From Curvibacter sp. (GTDB lineage: Bacteria > Pseudomonadota > Gammaproteobacteria > Burkholderiales > Burkholderiaceae_C), in the NCBI GenBank assembly GCA_003500955.1, contig DNQP01000063.1, positions 1 through 8,793 on the forward strand: a stretch of 8,793 nt of DNA, given 5' to 3'. The translations under genes and the position numbers were made by a program. Below are positions 1-3,957 of this stretch, in pieces. The stretch's first letter is position 1, and the number at the start of each line of letters is the position of its first letter. The notes beneath the pieces were generated by a model. It ran no database searches. It saw nothing but the letters and a program-made list of their open reading frames with translations, and was not told the origin of the DNA.

Positions 1-312
1 GCCCGCCAGCACGTCCACCTTCTCGCGCGAGACCAGTTCCTCGGCCATGCGCACCGCATCGCCCGGGTTGGCGTTGTCGTCGCGGGTGATCAGCTCGATC
101 TTCTTGCCGTTGACGCCGCCCTTGGCGTTGATCTCGTCGATAGCCATGAGCACGGTGTCTTTGAGCACCGTCTCGGAAATGGCCATGGTGCCCGACAGGC
201 TGTGCAGCACACCGACCTTGATGGTGCCGCCCGACTGGGCGTGGGCGGCGAAGCCCAGCGTGGAAATGGCGGTGGCGACAGCCAGCGCCTTGAGGGTGTG
301 ACGACGTTGCAT
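1..312 (-). CDS. ABC transporter substrate-binding protein (LivK/UrtA-like), N-terminal part
   Basis: This is the first 104 residues of a periplasmic binding protein; the frame stays open to the window edge, so the C-terminal portion is missing. A basic start (M-Q-R-R-H) is followed by a hydrophobic stretch and an A-H-A-Q signal-peptidase-I-like site near residue 26. The mature part opens with IKVGVLHSLSGTMAISET, then MAIDEINAKGGVNGKKIEL, typical of the type I periplasmic binding fold used by branched-chain amino acid, amide and urea ABC importers. The S-G-T-M-A-I-S-E-T stretch resembles the urea-binding protein UrtA, but the following DDNANPGDAVRMAEEL is the generic LivK type, so the ligand cannot be named. 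The ATG at 312 has a GGAG (complement of 321-324) 8 nt upstream. Partner permease and ATPase genes would lie outside the window. Confidence 0.9.
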   Translation of the reverse strand, partial: MQRRHTLKALAVATAISTLGFAAHAQSGGTIKVGVLHSLSGTMAISETVLKDTVLMAIDEINAKGGVNGKKIELITRDDNANPGDAVRMAEELVSREKVDVLAG

Positions 313-388
313 GTATGTGACTCCAGGTGGTTGAACAAACCGTCTCGCCGCGCCCGGCCGGGAAAGGGCCTATGGGGGCGATGAAGTC

Positions 389-434
389 ACTCTAGGGATG
401 AGCGGGGGATGGAGGAATACGCCGGACGGCGTAT
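389..434 (-). promoter_or_regulatory. Putative activator site and promoter of the substrate-binding protein gene
   Basis: Positions 417-434 form a perfect inverted repeat with 8-base arms, ATACGCCG and CGGCGTAT, separated by GA. On the minus strand a -10-like TAGAGT (394 to 389) lies downstream, with no convincing -35 hexamer. If transcription starts near 382, the dyad centre falls around -43, the usual place of a class II activator that replaces a weak -35 element. The dyad is visible in the sequence; the promoter and the activator role are inferred. The regulator is unknown, although symmetric sites of this size suit LuxR/NarL-type response regulators. Confidence 0.4.
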
Positions 435-542
435 GGGGGGCCGGCCCAGCGGGCCCACCCAGGGGCGCTCTGCGGGTGAGCACCCCGGCGGCGGTGGCTC
501 AGGCCCGCCGCACCCGCGATCTAGGGCAGGTGGCCCGCCGAA

Positions 543-902
543 TCACTTGTTCTTCTTGTGCACGTCATAGGCCCGCAGGCCGCCGGCGATGGACTGGACG
601 TTGGTGTAGCCCAGATCCAGCAGCTGCGCCGCAGCCAGGGCCCCGCGATTGCCGCCATTGCAGAAACAGATGATGGGCGCAGCCTTGTCTGGCACCACGG
701 CCTGGATGTTTTGCGCCAGCGTGTCCAGTGCCACGTGGTGCGAACCGGGCACCGTGCCCTGCGCGCGCTCAGCAAGCTCACGCACGTCGATCACCAGCGC
801 GCCAGCCGCCGCCTGGGCATCCACCTGGGCCGGCTCGATCTGCGTCACCCGCGCCTTGGCCAGCGCGGCCTGGCGCAGAAATTCTTCGTCGTGATGATCC
901 AT
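543..902 (-). CDS. Single-domain rhodanese-like sulfurtransferase
   Basis: A complete 119-residue protein consisting of one rhodanese domain. Visible family marks are the V-I-D-V-R-E segment (residues 37-42), the G-T-V-P-G-S-H-H-V segment (49-57), and the active-site loop C-N-G-G-N-R at 81-86, with Cys81 as the expected persulfide-carrying nucleophile after the I-I-C-F strand. The closing part, around GYTNVQSIAGGLRAY, is the usual C-terminal helix region. There is no signal peptide, so a cytoplasmic sulfur-transfer role is expected; the acceptor is unknown. The ATG at 902 has an AGGAG (complement of 909-913) 6 nt upstream. It stands alone between the transporter gene and the cassette region and is probably transcribed from the 903-1045 gap. 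Family membership is secure; the physiological substrate is not. Confidence 0.93.
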   Translation of the reverse strand: MDHHDEEFLRQAALAKARVTQIEPAQVDAQAAAGALVIDVRELAERAQGTVPGSHHVALDTLAQNIQAVVPDKAAPIICFCNGGNRGALAAAQLLDLGYTNVQSIAGGLRAYDVHKKNK

Positions 903-1045
903 GTCAGGCTCCTGGGGTCAGAAATTGCAGTCTAGGGCGTACAGCGCAGAAGCGAGCGGCAACGGAGGAATAGGCGGCGGAAACCTGTAGGACGTGCGTT
1001 GGGGACCCATCACGACTGCCATGTGATGCACTGAACCACGCTTGA

Positions 1046-1348
1046 CTACTTTCCAGTCTGGGTTCGCCCAGTGTCCACGTTCCGGACTGCGAGCACTCCA
1101 AAGGTCACCAACGCTGCGATCACTCCCCAGAAGAGGGCGACGGGTTGTAGTGAACCCCCACTGGGAAGGTCTAGCACGTACAAAGCAATGGAGAAGAACA
1201 CGCTAAAGGCATCGATTCCAAACCCACCGAACAAGAGAGCGACGAGGAAGTAAGCAACAAAAAAGAAGATCGCGACGCCAAAGCCGACTCCGGCTGAGAT
1301 GGCGAGAATTGAAAACAAGCTGCGCCTCATTTGGCTTTTCTGATTCAT
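1046..1348 (-). CDS. Small multi-pass membrane protein, probable terminal cassette gene
   Basis: A 100-residue protein I do not recognise. A basic head (M-N-Q-K-S-Q-M-R-R-S) is followed by hydrophobic stretches at about residues 11-41, 46-59 and 68-87, so two or three membrane helices are likely, with a short polar tail. The ATG at 1348 has a good Shine-Dalgarno, GAGGAG (complement of 1355-1360), 6 nt upstream, unlike the other cassette genes. It lies downstream of the attC at 1439-1555 in cassette orientation, with a leader of about 90 nt, and shares the lower GC of the array. No recognisable attC follows its stop at 1046, so it is either the last cassette with a lost attC or resident DNA next to the array. 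The last codons of an upstream open frame overlap its start as ATGA (1345-1348). Confidence 0.7.
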   Translation of the reverse strand: MNQKSQMRRSLFSILAISAGVGFGVAIFFFVAYFLVALLFGGFGIDAFSVFFSIALYVLDLPSGGSLQPVALFWGVIAALVTFGVLAVRNVDTGRTQTGK

Positions 1349-1438
1349 CGATTACTCCTCTCATTCATAAACGATGGCAACTCTCGATTGCCGCTAAGCC
1401 TGCTGAATACCTCGCGACGACAGCTCATATACGCGACG

Positions 1439-1555
1439 GGATAACGTGAAGGTGACCGGCACGTTGCGGCAATGGACCGCACGGTGCACGATTTCCAACG
1501 ACGCCGTGCGGCCCCTTGCCGCAGCGTGTCCGAGTCGACTGATGAGATGTTAGGC
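1439..1555 (-). repeat. attC recombination site 1 (long, divergent)
   Basis: In cassette orientation (minus strand) the site begins with the inverse core GCCTAAC (1555 to 1549), just after the stop codon of the gene at 1563-1931, and ends at a degenerate core GTTATCC (1445 to 1439). Between them is a strong imperfect hairpin: arms 1466-1484 and 1504-1522 match at 17 of 19 positions, and the flanking 1460-1465/1523-1528 extends pairing by 5 of 6. This is the imperfect-stem layout of an integron attC (59-base element). At 117 bp it is longer than its neighbours and has a different stem sequence. The conserved end fits the GTTRRRY family consensus; the other end fits poorly. Confidence 0.75.
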
Positions 1556-1562
1556 GAATGCG

Positions 1563-1931
1563 TCACCGACCCGCCTCTAGCCGCCAAGGTGCCACTTCAG
1601 CCGCGATTTTTCTGAAGATACTGTCGGACATGATTTCTAGAAACCCCTCGGACGGCTCGTGCGTCCCAAACGAAAATTTAAGAAGAGGCGGCGTTGGCTC
1701 AAACGCAATTTCTAACCCCTCGCGCAAAAGTCTCTCGCAGTCCGCGCGATCTTGTGAAGTAAGCTCGCCGTCGAACTGAATGAATGTTTCTAAGCTTCCC
1801 TCTTTTGTTGCTCGAATGAGTATTTGCGTGATCTGTGGGAATACACCCCACACGATCTCAAAGACTCCAAGCTGAATACCGCCAAATATATCGAGAAGCC
1901 GATTTTCAAGAGCGTTTGAGACCTTGGCCAT
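1563..1931 (-). CDS. Cassette gene encoding an unrecognised soluble protein
   Basis: A 122-residue protein that I cannot assign to a family. It has no signal peptide and no clear membrane helix; the hydrophobic stretch at about residues 19-40 (GIQLGVFEIVWGVFPQ) is moderate and could be a buried core helix or strand. The middle is acidic and amphipathic (DGELTSQDRADCERLLREGL, residues 54-73), with one cysteine (65), followed by a proline-rich turn at 79-82. The ATG at 1931 comes 7 nt after the core GTTAGGC (1945 to 1939). There is no separate Shine-Dalgarno, so the TAGG of the core may serve as one. The TGA at 1563 lies 7 bp before the inverse core of attC 1. Tight packing between attC sites identifies it as a cassette gene; its function is unknown. 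Confidence 0.75.
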   Translation of the reverse strand: MAKVSNALENRLLDIFGGIQLGVFEIVWGVFPQITQILIRATKEGSLETFIQFDGELTSQDRADCERLLREGLEIAFEPTPPLLKFSFGTHEPSEGFLEIMSDSIFRKIAAEVAPWRLEAGR

Positions 1932-1938
1932 GCTGGTC

Positions 1939-2031
1939 GCCTAACGTTCGAGGTAAGGGGCTGCGGCGCGAAAGCAACTGACCGGAGAAGCCACGCCGGT
2001 TCCGCAGTCCCGCTTGACCGAAGGGTTAGGG
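1939..2031 (-). repeat. attC recombination site 2
   Basis: A 93-bp site. In cassette orientation it starts with CCCTAAC (2031 to 2025) immediately after the TAA of the gene at 2032-2334 and ends with the perfect core GTTAGGC (1945 to 1939). Stem arms include CTGCGG/CCGCAG (1961-1966 and 2001-2006), the flanking GGGGC/GTCCC region, and a nested ACCGG/CCGGT hairpin (1981-1985 and 1996-2000). On the minus strand the L'' box reads GGTCAAGCGGG, with the TCAAGC often seen in attC sites. Its arms are almost identical to those of attC 4. Confidence 0.88.
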
Positions 2032-2334
2032 TTACGCTGCATATCGGAAGAGAGCAGGAACCACAAACCACATAACAGCAAGAAGAGTTGCCAAGCAAGC
2101 GACGAAGGTAATGCCACGCACGATGGGAGCCGGATGGTACTTAAGCGTGGAGAGGCCAGGGCCCAAGGTGAGCCAAACAACGCCACCGCCGACAAAGAGC
2201 GAAATCAGGATATGTGGAAGTTCAGTTGGGCGATGCCAAAGCCAAGCGCACCCCATGGACATAAGGATTAGCTTGGGCTGTGCCCAGTCTCGTTTGTAGA
2301 GCGGAACTTCTAAGCTCGGTGGCGTGAGATTCAT
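2032..2334 (-). CDS. Cassette gene encoding a small membrane protein
   Basis: A 100-residue protein of no family I recognise. After a polar head (MNLTPPSLEVPLYKRDWAQP) come hydrophobic segments at about residues 21-33, 39-64 (HILISLFVGGGVVWLTLGPG) and 71-97 (IVRGITFVACLATLLAVMWF), so two to three membrane spans are expected. I chose the ATG at 2334, which lies 6 nt after the core GTTAGGG (2347 to 2341). A TTG at 2340 is in frame but abuts the core and would add only two residues. The TAA stop directly adjoins the inverse core of attC 2, leaving no spare sequence. It is the third cassette from the presumed promoter end. The membrane location is inferred from hydrophobicity only. Confidence 0.72.
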   Translation of the reverse strand: MNLTPPSLEVPLYKRDWAQPKLILMSMGCAWLWHRPTELPHILISLFVGGGVVWLTLGPGLSTLKYHPAPIVRGITFVACLATLLAVMWFVVPALFRYAA

Positions 2335-2340
2335 GGACAA

Positions 2341-2427
2341 CCCTAACGTGGAGGTGAGCGGCGCTGCGCGGCTTTATCGCGCAGCGTCCAGCAACCGAAG
2401 GGAGCGTGCTCGACCGTAGGGTTAGGT
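2341..2427 (-). repeat. attC recombination site 3
   Basis: An 87-bp site. In cassette orientation it runs from the inverse core ACCTAAC (2427 to 2421) to the core GTTAGGG (2347 to 2341). The centre is a perfect 9-bp hairpin, CGCTGCGCG (2362-2370) and CGCGCAGCG (2378-2386), with a 7-base loop GCTTTAT. The outer arms (AACGTGGAGGTGAGC and GCTCGACCGTAGGGTT) are diverged versions of those in attC 2 and 4, which suggests shared ancestry with a different central stem. Confidence 0.87.
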
Positions 2428-2443
2428 TGTGTTCTCATGTGGC

Positions 2444-2764
2444 TCACAGGTCTTTCTCCCCGATCAGACCAATGCGCCGGATAAGGCGCTCGTGCCGACG
2501 CTCGCCGATGAACCGCACAAAGCGGTAGCAAATCACCGCTACCACAACACCGACAATGATCTCAACACGGGACAGGTAGCCAGGACTTGTGGCCCACAGA
2601 AGAAGGAGCGGCGCGAAAACAAGAGCAACCTGCCACAGAACTGCGATAAGCACCCCAAGAAAGACGTTCGCGCCAAAGGCGCCGAGAAGCCACCCGCGAA
2701 TGCCGCGCTCAACCCAGCCGTTTGCGGCACCCCAAATAGCCGACAGCACGACGATGGCAATCAT
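2444..2764 (-). CDS. Cassette gene encoding a small basic-tailed membrane protein
   Basis: A 106-residue protein from the ATG at 2764; in-frame GTG (2773) and TTG (2779) starts would add three or five residues, the TTG overlapping the core site GTTAGGT. Hydrophobic stretches lie at about residues 1-16, 23-59 (probably two helices around GANVFLGVLIAVLWQVALVF) and 67-82. The C-terminus is strongly charged (RFVRFIGERRHERLIRR) and probably cytoplasmic by the positive-inside rule. No catalytic motif is visible and I do not recognise the family. There is no clear Shine-Dalgarno between the core and the start. It is the second cassette counted from the leader. That it is a real gene is supported by its snug fit between attC 3 and the core at 2779-2785. 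Confidence 0.72.
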   Translation of the reverse strand: MIAIVVLSAIWGAANGWVERGIRGWLLGAFGANVFLGVLIAVLWQVALVFAPLLLLWATSPGYLSRVEIIVGVVVAVICYRFVRFIGERRHERLIRRIGLIGEKDL

Positions 2765-2778
2765 GCGGGTCACAAGCA

Positions 2779-2853
2779 ACCTAACGTTGGAGGTAAGGGG
2801 CCGTCTGGAGGCGGCACGCCGGAAGACGGTCCCGCTTGACCGAAAGGTTAGCT
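2779..2853 (-). repeat. attC recombination site 4
   Basis: A 75-bp site. In cassette orientation it starts at AGCTAAC (2853 to 2847), a one-base departure from the RYYYAAC consensus, and ends at the core GTTAGGT (2785 to 2779). The inner stem is CCGTCT (2801-2806) with AGACGG (2824-2829). The outer arms are nearly identical to attC 2: 2781-2801 versus 1941-1961 on one side and 2829-2851 versus 2007-2029 on the other differ by about one base each. Its inverse core is the exact complement of the GTTAGCT core at 3161-3167, as expected when one cassette carries both ends. Confidence 0.88.
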
Positions 2854-2860
2854 CTTTTCA

Positions 2861-3157
2861 TCACCACACCAATAGAAACGTACACAGCATGGCGGCTGCC
2901 AAGAAACCCATGGTGCCCCACCAAACAAGACGGTCACGCTTCGCGCAGCGTAAGCAAACACGCGCCCTCGTTGCAACCTCGGGGCCTCCCGCTACACGAA
3001 TCTCCGCCATCTGCAATGGGTTAAGTTGGACTCCACATCGAAAGCAGTTCCAAGAAGCGCTCACTCTTTTGGCTTTTCGATAAAGCAAACGATCCCCTAC
3101 GCAGACAATTGTCACTACGACGGCTATCACCACATAGCTAATGTGCTCAGAATTCAT
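2861..3157 (-). CDS. First cassette gene: membrane protein with a central zinc ribbon
   Basis: A 98-residue protein with a clear two-helix plan: a hydrophobic N-terminal span (about residues 7-21, YVVIAVVVTIVCV), a polar middle, and a second span at about 78-97 (VWWGTMGFLAAAMLCTFLLV). The middle has C-x2-C pairs at Cys38/Cys41 and Cys68/Cys71, a four-cysteine zinc-ribbon arrangement with a 26-residue insert. Basic residues flank both spans. No family name can be given. The ATG at 3157 is 3 nt after the core GTTAGCT (3167 to 3161) and 5 nt after the stop codon of the leader micro-ORF, so it lacks its own Shine-Dalgarno and may be translated by reinitiation or coupling. As the cassette nearest the presumed promoter, it should be the best expressed of the array. 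Confidence 0.75.
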   Translation of the reverse strand: MNSEHISYVVIAVVVTIVCVGDRLLYRKAKRVSASWNCFRCGVQLNPLQMAEIRVAGGPEVATRARVCLRCAKRDRLVWWGTMGFLAAAMLCTFLLVW

Positions 3158-3160
3158 AAG

Positions 3161-3167
3161 AGCTAAC
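3161..3167 (-). other. Core recombination site at the attI-like end of the array
   Basis: GTTAGCT on the minus strand marks the 5' end of the first cassette and matches the inverse core AGCTAAC of that cassette's own attC (2847-2853). To its right there is no attC-type hairpin ending in a partner core within a normal attC length. It therefore behaves like the cassette boundary at an attI site rather than the end of another attC. The stop codon of the micro-ORF lies inside it. Confidence 0.6.
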
Positions 3168-3213
3168 TTGATATAGACGTCAAACCTGTCTGTATAACAA
3201 GGCCGTAGCTCAT
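3163..3213 (-). CDS. 16-codon leader micro-ORF, ORF-11-like
   Basis: ATG at 3213 is followed by MSYGLVIQTGLTSISS and a TAG at 3165-3163. A near-ideal Shine-Dalgarno, GGGAGGA (complement of 3220-3226, GGAGG at 3221-3225), lies 7 nt before the ATG. This is the strongest ribosome binding site in the array region, far better than those of the cassette genes. The TAG sits within the core site GTTAGCT, and the first cassette gene starts 5 nt later. In class 1 integrons, the short ORF-11 overlapping attI1 raises translation of the first cassette gene; the same layout here suggests translational coupling. The sequence features are seen directly; translation and function are inferred. The peptide itself need not have a role. 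Confidence 0.55.
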   Translation of the reverse strand: MSYGLVIQTGLTSISS

Positions 3214-3242
3214 CAAGCTTCCTCCCGTGATTTGTTCTAAGT

Positions 3243-3264
3243 GCCTGATTTATATCAGGCTTTT
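3243..3264 (+). terminator. Hairpin with short T-run, terminator-like on the plus strand
   Basis: GCCTGAT (3243-3249) and ATCAGGC (3254-3260) form a perfect 7-bp stem with a TTAT loop, followed on the plus strand by TTTT. This could end plus-strand transcription, although no plus-strand gene lies just upstream. In the minus-strand cassette transcript the same hairpin would lie about 17 nt before the micro-ORF's Shine-Dalgarno and might act as a stabilising or regulatory leader element. Confidence 0.35.
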
Positions 3265-3286
3265 CCAGTACGGCCTACCTGGCCAG

Positions 3287-3315
3287 ACTATGAAAAAAGT
3301 CCACAAACCCAGCAA
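3287..3315 (-). promoter_or_regulatory. Weak candidate promoter for the cassette array
   Basis: On the minus strand TTGCTG (3315 to 3310) and CATAGT (3292 to 3287) are separated by 17 nt, matching the sigma-70 hexamers at 3 and 4 of 6 positions. The position, about 75 nt before the micro-ORF start, suits a Pc-like promoter reading into the cassettes. The match is weak and could be chance. Confidence 0.25.
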
Positions 3316-3552
3316 ACCTGTCTTACTAACAAGTCCGACTGACGAATAACAAAGTCGGCGGAGAACAAGAAATCTCTTTTGAAATCAAAGGGTTGCTTGG
3401 CTATGGCGTGATCTCAGTAGTGAAAACAAAACGGACAAACCCGTCACCTCAGTGTCTGCATTGCGCATCCAGGGTCAACGTCCGCTGTTGGTCGATAGCC
3501 GTCCTCCCACGACTCCTTCAGTGACAATCCCCCCTCAATTCCCGGAACCCCC

Positions 3553-3897
3553 ATGATCGAAGCCCTCATCACCGGCACCCTGTTCAGCCTGGCAGAACAA
3601 CGCCAGGGCAAGAATGACACCACGTTCGTACTCGCCAAGGTGAAGGCCACACCCGGCGAAGGCGAGCCCCTGATCGTCAATGTGATTGCCTTTGCGCCCG
3701 AGGCCTGCGCGGCCCTGCTGGCGCTGGACGAGGGTGATGCGCTGGCGCTGTCTGGCGCACTGACCCCCAAGGTCTGGACCGACAAGCAGGGCAACACCCG
3801 GCCCGCGCTGGACCTGGTGGCCAGCCAGGTGCTGACGGTCTACCAGGTGGAGCGCAAGCGCGCAGCCCTGGACGACAACGCGCGCACGGACGCTTGA
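3553..3897 (+). CDS. Short single-stranded-DNA-binding (SSB-like) OB-fold protein
   Basis: A complete 114-residue protein. The N-terminus MIEALITGTLFSLAEQRQGK, the strand pattern F-V-L-A-K-V-K-A (25-32), the V-N-V-I-A-F segment (42-47), then GDALALSGALTPKVWTDKQG (61-80) and ALDLVASQVLTVY (85-97) fit the single-stranded DNA-binding OB fold. It is shorter than canonical bacterial SSB (about 150-180 residues) and lacks the acidic D-D-D-I-P-F-type tip that recruits partner proteins, so it is probably an accessory SSB-like protein rather than the main replication SSB. The ATG at 3553 has only a weak upstream GGAA. It is followed by the PPK2 gene on the same strand after about 60 bp. The fold is fairly sure; the biological role is not. 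Confidence 0.8.
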   Translation: MIEALITGTLFSLAEQRQGKNDTTFVLAKVKATPGEGEPLIVNVIAFAPEACAALLALDEGDALALSGALTPKVWTDKQGNTRPALDLVASQVLTVYQVERKRAALDDNARTDA

Positions 3898-3957
3898 ACG
3901 TCTGCACAACGCTGGTCCGTGCTTGAGCCCGCGTCCTTCCTGCACTACGATGCAGCG

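Larger units (their letters stand above)
1439..3167 (-). mobile_element. Integron gene-cassette array without integrase (CALIN-like)
   Basis: Five core sites of the form GTTRRRY or close variants occur on the minus strand (at 1445, 1945, 2347, 2785 and 3167). Each except the last is paired with an inverse core to form an attC of 75-117 bp. They divide the stretch into four cassettes of about 380-500 bp, each with one gene in the same orientation and little spare sequence, which is the defining architecture of integron cassettes. Cassette orientation puts the integrase side at the right (high-coordinate) end, but the next protein gene there is an SSB-like gene on the plus strand and no tyrosine recombinase is present. 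The sites at 1939-2031 and 2779-2853 are nearly identical in their arms, as expected for a chromosomal integron whose attC sites belong to one lineage. Whether an integrase exists elsewhere in the genome cannot be seen. Confidence 0.85.
3214..3552. other. Gene-free leader and spacer between the array and the SSB-like gene
   Basis: About 340 bp of lower GC without a convincing gene. It holds the Shine-Dalgarno of the micro-ORF, the hairpin at 3243-3264, one half of an inverted repeat (TACGGCC 3269-3275, partner GGCCGTA 3201-3207), and the second copy of an imperfect direct repeat: 3313-3337 resembles 3181-3205, both reading CAAACCTGTCT, three variable bases, then TAACAAG. A further 6-base inverted repeat (CCGACT 3335-3340, AGTCGG 3353-3358) follows. 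This is where an integrase gene divergent from the cassettes would be expected, yet no integrase reading frame is visible on either strand. The right end presumably carries the promoter of the SSB-like gene, but no strong hexamers are evident. Confidence 0.6.

Noticed and set aside
485..515. GC-rich inverted repeat downstream of the rhodanese gene as a terminator
   Set aside because: The stem is only about five bases with a ten-base loop and no T-run on the minus strand.
957..1004. A possible fifth attC after the gene at 1046-1348 (CAACG at 960-964, CGTTG at 997-1001)
   Set aside because: Only five bases pair at the ends, the cores fit the consensus poorly, and there is no convincing inner stem.
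1345..1428. 27-codon upstream frame overlapping the start of the gene at 1046-1348 as ATGA
   Set aside because: No ribosome site before its ATG, and the same frame runs open through attC 1, so the overlap may be chance.
2429..2839. 136-residue plus-strand open frame over a cassette gene
   Set aside because: It runs through attC 4 and opposes a gene that fits neatly between attC sites; composition is polar and repetitive.
1439..2853. Repeated palindromic units considered as a CRISPR array or REP elements
   Set aside because: The spacing of 400-500 bp, single genes between units, and RYYYAAC/GTTRRRY ends identify attC sites instead.
3290..3349. Plus-strand 19-codon frame starting MKKVHKPSKP as a remnant of an integrase gene
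   Set aside because: It is divergently placed as an intI should be, but the sequence shows no integrase motif and no convincing continuation in the other frames.
3330..3520. Plus-strand open frame without an ATG (K-V-G-G-E-Q-E-I-S-F-E-I-K) before the SSB-like gene
   Set aside because: No start codon or ribosome site and no recognisable family; treated as gene-free spacer.
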